Assembly (NCBI RefSeq): GCF_005877905.1
Contig: NZ_SWDV01000050.1
Coordinates: 1 to 37,839, forward strand
Direction of reading: 5' to 3'
Origin: Pseudomonas nicosulfuronedens
Lineage (GTDB): Bacteria; Pseudomonadota; Gammaproteobacteria; Pseudomonadales; Pseudomonadaceae
DNA length: 37,839 bases
Position 1 is the stretch's first letter, and each line of letters opens with the position of its first letter. Below are positions 35,547 to 37,839 of this stretch, piece after piece. The notes under the pieces were generated by a model. That model was not told the DNA's origin, made no database searches, and worked only from the letters and a program-made list of their open reading frames with translations. The position numbers and the translations under genes are program-made.

Positions 35547-35720
35547 CTACCGCTCGTGCCTGGCGCTCCCGGCCGGCGTCGCGGCGAACGTCCAGCACTC
35601 CAGTTGCACCGGACTGATCCAACAGGAGGGGATGGTGGGTGGCTTGGGCTGAGCGCCGCCGCCCAGGAGGTAGGCCATCAGTACGAGAGCAACGACGTTG
35701 ATCAGTCCCTCTAGGCTCAT
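35547..35720 (-). CDS. Small 57-codon membrane ORF (possible phage remnant)
   Basis: Begins MSLEGLINVVALVLMAYLLG and continues through a Pro/Gly stretch to a Cys/Trp-containing tail ending SARHER. There is one N-terminal hydrophobic helix, and a GAGG SD lies 8 bp upstream of ATG 35720. It lies between rep and the hairpin region. It could be a small phage protein or a truncated remnant of a lost structural gene. I do not recognise the family. Confidence 0.5.
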   Translation of the reverse strand: MSLEGLINVVALVLMAYLLGGGAQPKPPTIPSCWISPVQLECWTFAATPAGSARHER

Positions 35721-36096
35721 CGCGTTTTCCTCGTTTGCATTTCCTGGGCATGAGCGTGCCCGTCGCTGGAATGCAGGCGCTCGCGCCAGTAATTCAGCGT
35801 TCGGAAATGATGGAGTTGAGAGGCTTTAGAACGGGGCTCTGAGGCGCGCCGCTGTGGTCATCACAACACAGAAAGCGCTGAAGAAACCGGACCTGAAAAA
35901 ATGTCGTGCCGGATAAAACACAATCCAACACTATCCAATAACCGCACTTTTCAACCGGCTGAGCGTGAGTTTTGCTCACGTCCATAACACCAAGGGCTCT
36001 GCCCTTGTCATCCCGCTCTTGCCGCCGAGGGCTCGGGAGCGCGGGGCGGAGAAGCTGCCCCACGCTCACCGGCCGAGGCTGGTGACGGGCATGCGT
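35721..36096. other. Hairpin-rich non-coding region, candidate phage origin/packaging signal
   Basis: 376 bp without a convincing gene but dense in inverted repeats, continuing into the tail of the 129-codon ORF. They include CGTGAG-TTTTG-CTCACG (near 35965-35980), CAAGGGC-TCT-GCCCTTG (35991-36007) and CCGTTC-GCCG-GAACGG (36122-36137). The direct repeat ATCCAA occurs twice near 35930. Filamentous phage intergenic regions carry plus/minus origins and the packaging hairpin, so this is the natural candidate here. Confidence 0.5.
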
Positions 36097-36486
36097 TCAA
36101 GGGTTCGCTGCGCCCGTGCTTCCGTTCGCCGGAACGGTAGGGCTGTTCCGACGAGCCGGGAGCGCGGCCCTTGAGCGCGGATCGTTAGGGTGGGCGATGC
36201 GGTCCAGTACGTTGCCGGAACCATGCCGGTCGCGGTGCCGCATCACCCGGATCGTGCGAATGTCTGACCAGAACAATTCGTTCGGATAGTGCCTCTCGCC
36301 GTTGGCCGCGACGACGAGGAAGTAGGGATCGCTATTAACGCCTTCGAGTGCCAGGACTACGCCGACGACATGAAGAAGACACCAGAGCGGCTCGGGGTCT
36401 TGCTCCCATACCAATTCGAAGAGAACGGTTTTCCCCAGATAGTTCAGGGCGCTTTCGGTATCCAGGGACACACGGGTGCTAGTCAT
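36097..36486 (-). CDS. Pf-phage early-gene-like protein with aberrant C-terminus
   Basis: A 129-residue ORF. The first ~90 residues ([66 protein letters not shown]) look like a compact globular domain. This resembles a small conserved Pf protein that follows the 71-aa gene. The remaining ~40 residues are Pro/Arg/Ala-rich and are encoded in the hairpin region. That suggests read-through beyond a lost stop, possibly at a deletion junction. It starts 8 bp inside the preceding gene (overlap), supporting translation. The assignment to Pf is from context and length. Confidence 0.65.
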   Translation of the reverse strand: MTSTRVSLDTESALNYLGKTVLFELVWEQDPEPLWCLLHVVGVVLALEGVNSDPYFLVVAANGERHYPNELFWSDIRTIRVMRHRDRHGSGNVLDRIAHPNDPRSRAALPARRNSPTVPANGSTGAANP

Positions 36487-36694
36487 TGCTGTAGTCCCCC
36501 GCTTCGAAATTCTCCTTTCCAGTGAGCAGTTCAGCGCGGAAGCGGACCATGTTCACCACCCGCATTTCCTCCATGGTGGTGCAGGGGATGGTGCCGTTAC
36601 GCACCCATTCCTCAGCTTCTTCAACACTCACGCCGCACATCTCGGCGAAGGCCGGGATGGTGCAAATGTCGGGGCTCGATTGGTGTTCGCTCAT
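36479..36694 (-). CDS. Pf1 ORF71-like small DNA-binding-like protein
   Basis: A 71-residue protein (MSEHQSSPDICTIPAFAEMCG and onward). Its length matches a Pf1 ORF of 71 codons as I remember it. The segment FAEMCGVSVEEAEEWVRNGTIP followed by RVVNMVRFRAELL has the HTH-plus-wing pattern of AlpA/excisionase-like proteins. It parallels the neighbouring 74-residue protein (WIRNGYIPHEKVGKHVLVNVALF), so the two look like tandem paralogues. An AAGGAG SD is present. The start overlaps the 74-aa stop by 4 bp, indicating coupling. Confidence 0.75.
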   Translation of the reverse strand: MSEHQSSPDICTIPAFAEMCGVSVEEAEEWVRNGTIPCTTMEEMRVVNMVRFRAELLTGKENFEAGDYSND

Positions 36695-36915
36695 AGGGGC
36701 ATCTCCTTTTCCATAAGCTGGCTGGTGAACAACGCGACATTGACCAGCACGTGCTTGCCGACCTTCTCGTGGGGGATGTAGCCGTTGCGAATCCAACCCC
36801 AGACAACGTCATGGCGGTCACCCATGCGGATCCAGTCGGCGAACTCTCTCCAGGGCATCACCGGAGGCGGGCTAGAAAGGTCTCGTTGAGACAGGTTGAT
36901 TCCTTCCACATTCAT
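36691..36915 (-). CDS. Excisionase/activator-like protein (Pf XisF-like)
   Basis: A 74-residue protein with a MerR/excisionase-type HTH (MPWREFADWIRMGDRHDVVWGWIRNGYIPHEKVGKHVLVN). It is the first leftward gene from the operator region. In Pf4 the protein in this position (XisF4) promotes excision and activates the phage operon, so the same role is inferred. ATG 36915 has a modest AAAGG SD. Met at residue 20 is an alternative start, without better support. The 3' end overlaps the 71-aa gene by 4 bp. Confidence 0.72.
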   Translation of the reverse strand: MNVEGINLSQRDLSSPPPVMPWREFADWIRMGDRHDVVWGWIRNGYIPHEKVGKHVLVNVALFTSQLMEKEMPL

Positions 36916-36957
36916 GGCCTTTGCTGCACTATGCTGGTCAATACTGGCAATAGCTAA

Positions 36958-37011
36958 AGTCAGATTGACTCTAGCTGAATTGAAGCATATTCAGCTCAAG
37001 TCAATTTGACT
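36958..37011. promoter_or_regulatory. Palindromic operator with overlapping divergent promoters
   Basis: Two 13-bp palindromes, AGTCA-GAT-TGACT (36958-36970) and AGTCA-ATT-TGACT (36999-37011), 41 bp apart. They flank a perfect inverted repeat AGCTGAAT (36973-36980) / ATTCAGCT (36989-36996). Rightward promoter: TTGACT 36965-36970, 17 bp, TATTCA 36988-36993. Leftward promoter: TTGACT 37004-36999, 17 bp, AATTCA 36981-36976. Each -35 lies in a palindrome, so one bound repressor could control both directions. Confidence 0.75.
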
Positions 37012-37035
37012 AGAGTTTATTTAGATGAATAAGTA

Positions 37036-37311
37036 ATGATCAAACAGCGCGTCATAACCATTCTGTCGTGGTCCGATATCCGGCTTCCCAAGCTCGAGGA
37101 GCTAACCGGTATCAGCCGCTACACCTGGAGCAACCTGAAGAACCCTTCCAAGAACAGAGAAATCAAGGAAGAGGAGATTCTCGCGATTGCAAAGGTTTTC
37201 CCGCAGTTCCGTTGGTGGTTGCTGACCGGCGAAGTGATGCCAGAGGTCGGGCAAACCAGCCCTGACTACGAAGACGCGAATCAAAATTTGGCCAATCAAG
37301 GCGCGAGGTGA
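37036..37311 (+). CDS. Pf-phage repressor C-like HTH protein
   Basis: A 91-residue protein, MIKQRVITILSWSDIRLPKLEELTGISRYTWSNLKN and onward, with an HTH (LEELTGISRYTWSNLKNPSKNREI) and a C-terminal EEILAIAKVFPQFRWWLLTGE typical of small Cro/CI-like phage repressors, including Pf repressor C. It is divergent from the leftward early genes across the palindromic operator, the classic immunity arrangement. Its own promoter overlaps the operator, so it is probably autoregulated. SD is weak. Small size fits a dimerising repressor without a cleavable domain. Confidence 0.82.
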   Translation: MIKQRVITILSWSDIRLPKLEELTGISRYTWSNLKNPSKNREIKEEEILAIAKVFPQFRWWLLTGEVMPEVGQTSPDYEDANQNLANQGAR

Positions 37312-37443
37312 CGCTCACCACTGAAGTGAGCAAACGCTGGTACGCATGGCGCTCCAGCGGTCGAGGGATAGTGGAGAAAGAAGAGGCTAGGTCTGACGCA
37401 CCCGTGATCAGACAGCCTCTCCGCAAGCAGGGACGTGACGTGC

Positions 37444-37839
37444 ATGGAAAGGCGCGAGACTGACAAACAACTCAAAGGCCTGAGCTTCGACATGGATGAG
37501 GAAATCGACGATCGCAACGAACGTCGAGGCCGGAAAGCCACACCACCTCGCCACGCCCACACTCCCATGGACCCCAGCCACGCCATCATCCTTGCCGCGA
37601 TCATCATCGTCGGCGGCCTATGGGGCGGAAAGCTTCTCTACGACTACATCCAGGAACAGCGCATCAAGGCCGCGCTCAACGAAGCTGCTGCCCATATGGA
37701 GCAAACGATGAGGCAAGTTGAACAAAACTCCAGACACGCCCAAGCAGAAATACAGCAGCAAATAGCTGCTGAGGAGGAGTCTCGAAAACAGCGGCGCGCT
37801 GAACAGCTTGCTCAAACTCAAGCAGAGCAAGCCCGAGTG
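37444..37839 (+). CDS. Partial membrane/coiled-coil protein (cut by window end)
   Basis: An open frame of 132 codons with no stop before the window end. Residues 1-44 are charged (METRD-like, actual start MERRETDKQLKGLSFDMDEE). Residues about 45-65 form a transmembrane helix (HAIILAAIIIVGGLWGGKLL). The rest is Gln/Glu/Ala-rich helical coiled coil (from EQRIKAALNEAA to AEQLAQTQAEQAR). The plan is TolA-like: anchor plus long helix. The family is not recognised. SD is weak (GGGACGTG). It follows the repressor with 132 bp that contain an inverted repeat GAGGCT...AGCCTC near 37385-37421. It could be a passenger of the prophage. Confidence 0.6.
   Translation, partial: MERRETDKQLKGLSFDMDEEIDDRNERRGRKATPPRHAHTPMDPSHAIILAAIIIVGGLWGGKLLYDYIQEQRIKAALNEAAAHMEQTMRQVEQNSRHAQAEIQQQIAAEEESRKQRRAEQLAQTQAEQARV

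Larger units (their letters stand above)
32335..37839. mobile_element. Pf-type filamentous prophage region lacking structural genes
   Basis: Starts at the tRNA-Ser 3' end and continues past the window. Reading from right to left it has a repressor-like gene (divergent), Xis-like 74-aa, 71-aa and 129-aa early genes, a hairpin-rich stretch with one 57-codon ORF, a 430-aa Pf-type replication protein, and a Pf-type integrase. A PIN/NYN-like gene lies between int and the tRNA. The ssDNA-binding, coat, adsorption and pI/Zot genes expected between the early genes and rep are absent. The distal att site was not found within the window. Confidence 0.75.

Noticed and set aside
37385..37421. Terminator after the repressor gene
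   Set aside because: The inverted repeat GAGGCT/AGCCTC has mismatches, a long loop and no T-run, so it is mentioned only as a repeat.

Overview
The window is a GC-rich stretch of a Pseudomonas chromosome. Gene order from the cold-shock/Dps pair through aspS, yebC, ruvCAB, tol-pal, queEC, nadA, dapA-bamC to purC follows the PA0961-PA1013 segment of P. aeruginosa as I remember it. The predicted OprL/Pal and TolQ proteins look very close to the P. aeruginosa ones. Other details suggest a relative in the P. aeruginosa group (for example P. nitroreducens, P. citronellolis or P. knackmussii type) rather than P. aeruginosa itself. The species call is inference.

Layout. (1) 1-1800 is accessory: a REP-associated tyrosine transposase (RAYT) and an HI1419/HI1420-type toxin-antitoxin pair. 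(2) 1812-14038 is core: a membrane/cold-shock-domain protein, Dps, an FmdB-type zinc ribbon, aspS, yebC, the ruvCAB branch-migration/resolvasome genes, and ybgC-tolQRAB-pal-cpoB (envelope constriction and outer-membrane integrity). (3) About 14091-21292 is an integrative element of about 7.2 kb between the cpoB terminator and queE. It carries a tyrosine integrase, a DUF1508/YegP-like gene, a serine resolvase preceded by a three-part res-like site with an embedded promoter, and seven small genes I do not recognise plus one small membrane protein. An 11-bp direct repeat at its two ends is a candidate att core. No capsid, conjugation or known cargo gene is visible. (4) 21531-32150 is core again: queE, queC, tRNA-Lys, nadA, a BepA-like M48 protease, a TusA-like protein, a PerM/AI-2E membrane protein, bcp, a GcvR-like ACT protein, dapA, bamC, an MBL-fold hydrolase and purC. 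(5) From tRNA-Ser(CGA) at 32245 to the window end is a Pf (Pf1/Pf4)-type filamentous prophage region. Read outward from the tRNA it holds a PIN/NYN-like nuclease gene, a Pf-type integrase, a 430-residue Pf-type replication protein, a hairpin-rich stretch, three small early genes, a palindromic operator region, a divergent repressor-like gene, and a membrane/coiled-coil gene cut by the window edge.

The most interesting signals are two. First, the Pf-like region lacks the block of ssDNA-binding, coat, adsorption and Zot/pI genes that normally lies between the early genes and rep, yet rep, int, the putative Xis, the repressor and a symmetric operator look intact. That is what a filamentous-phage satellite (RS1-like in Vibrio) would look like, though a decayed prophage is also possible. 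Second, the cpoB-queE element combines an integrase with a self-regulated resolvase/res module and an uncharacterised gene cluster.

Genes were read by eye from translated frames. Family names rest on motif recognition, not database searches. Starts were chosen by Shine-Dalgarno sequence and family length.
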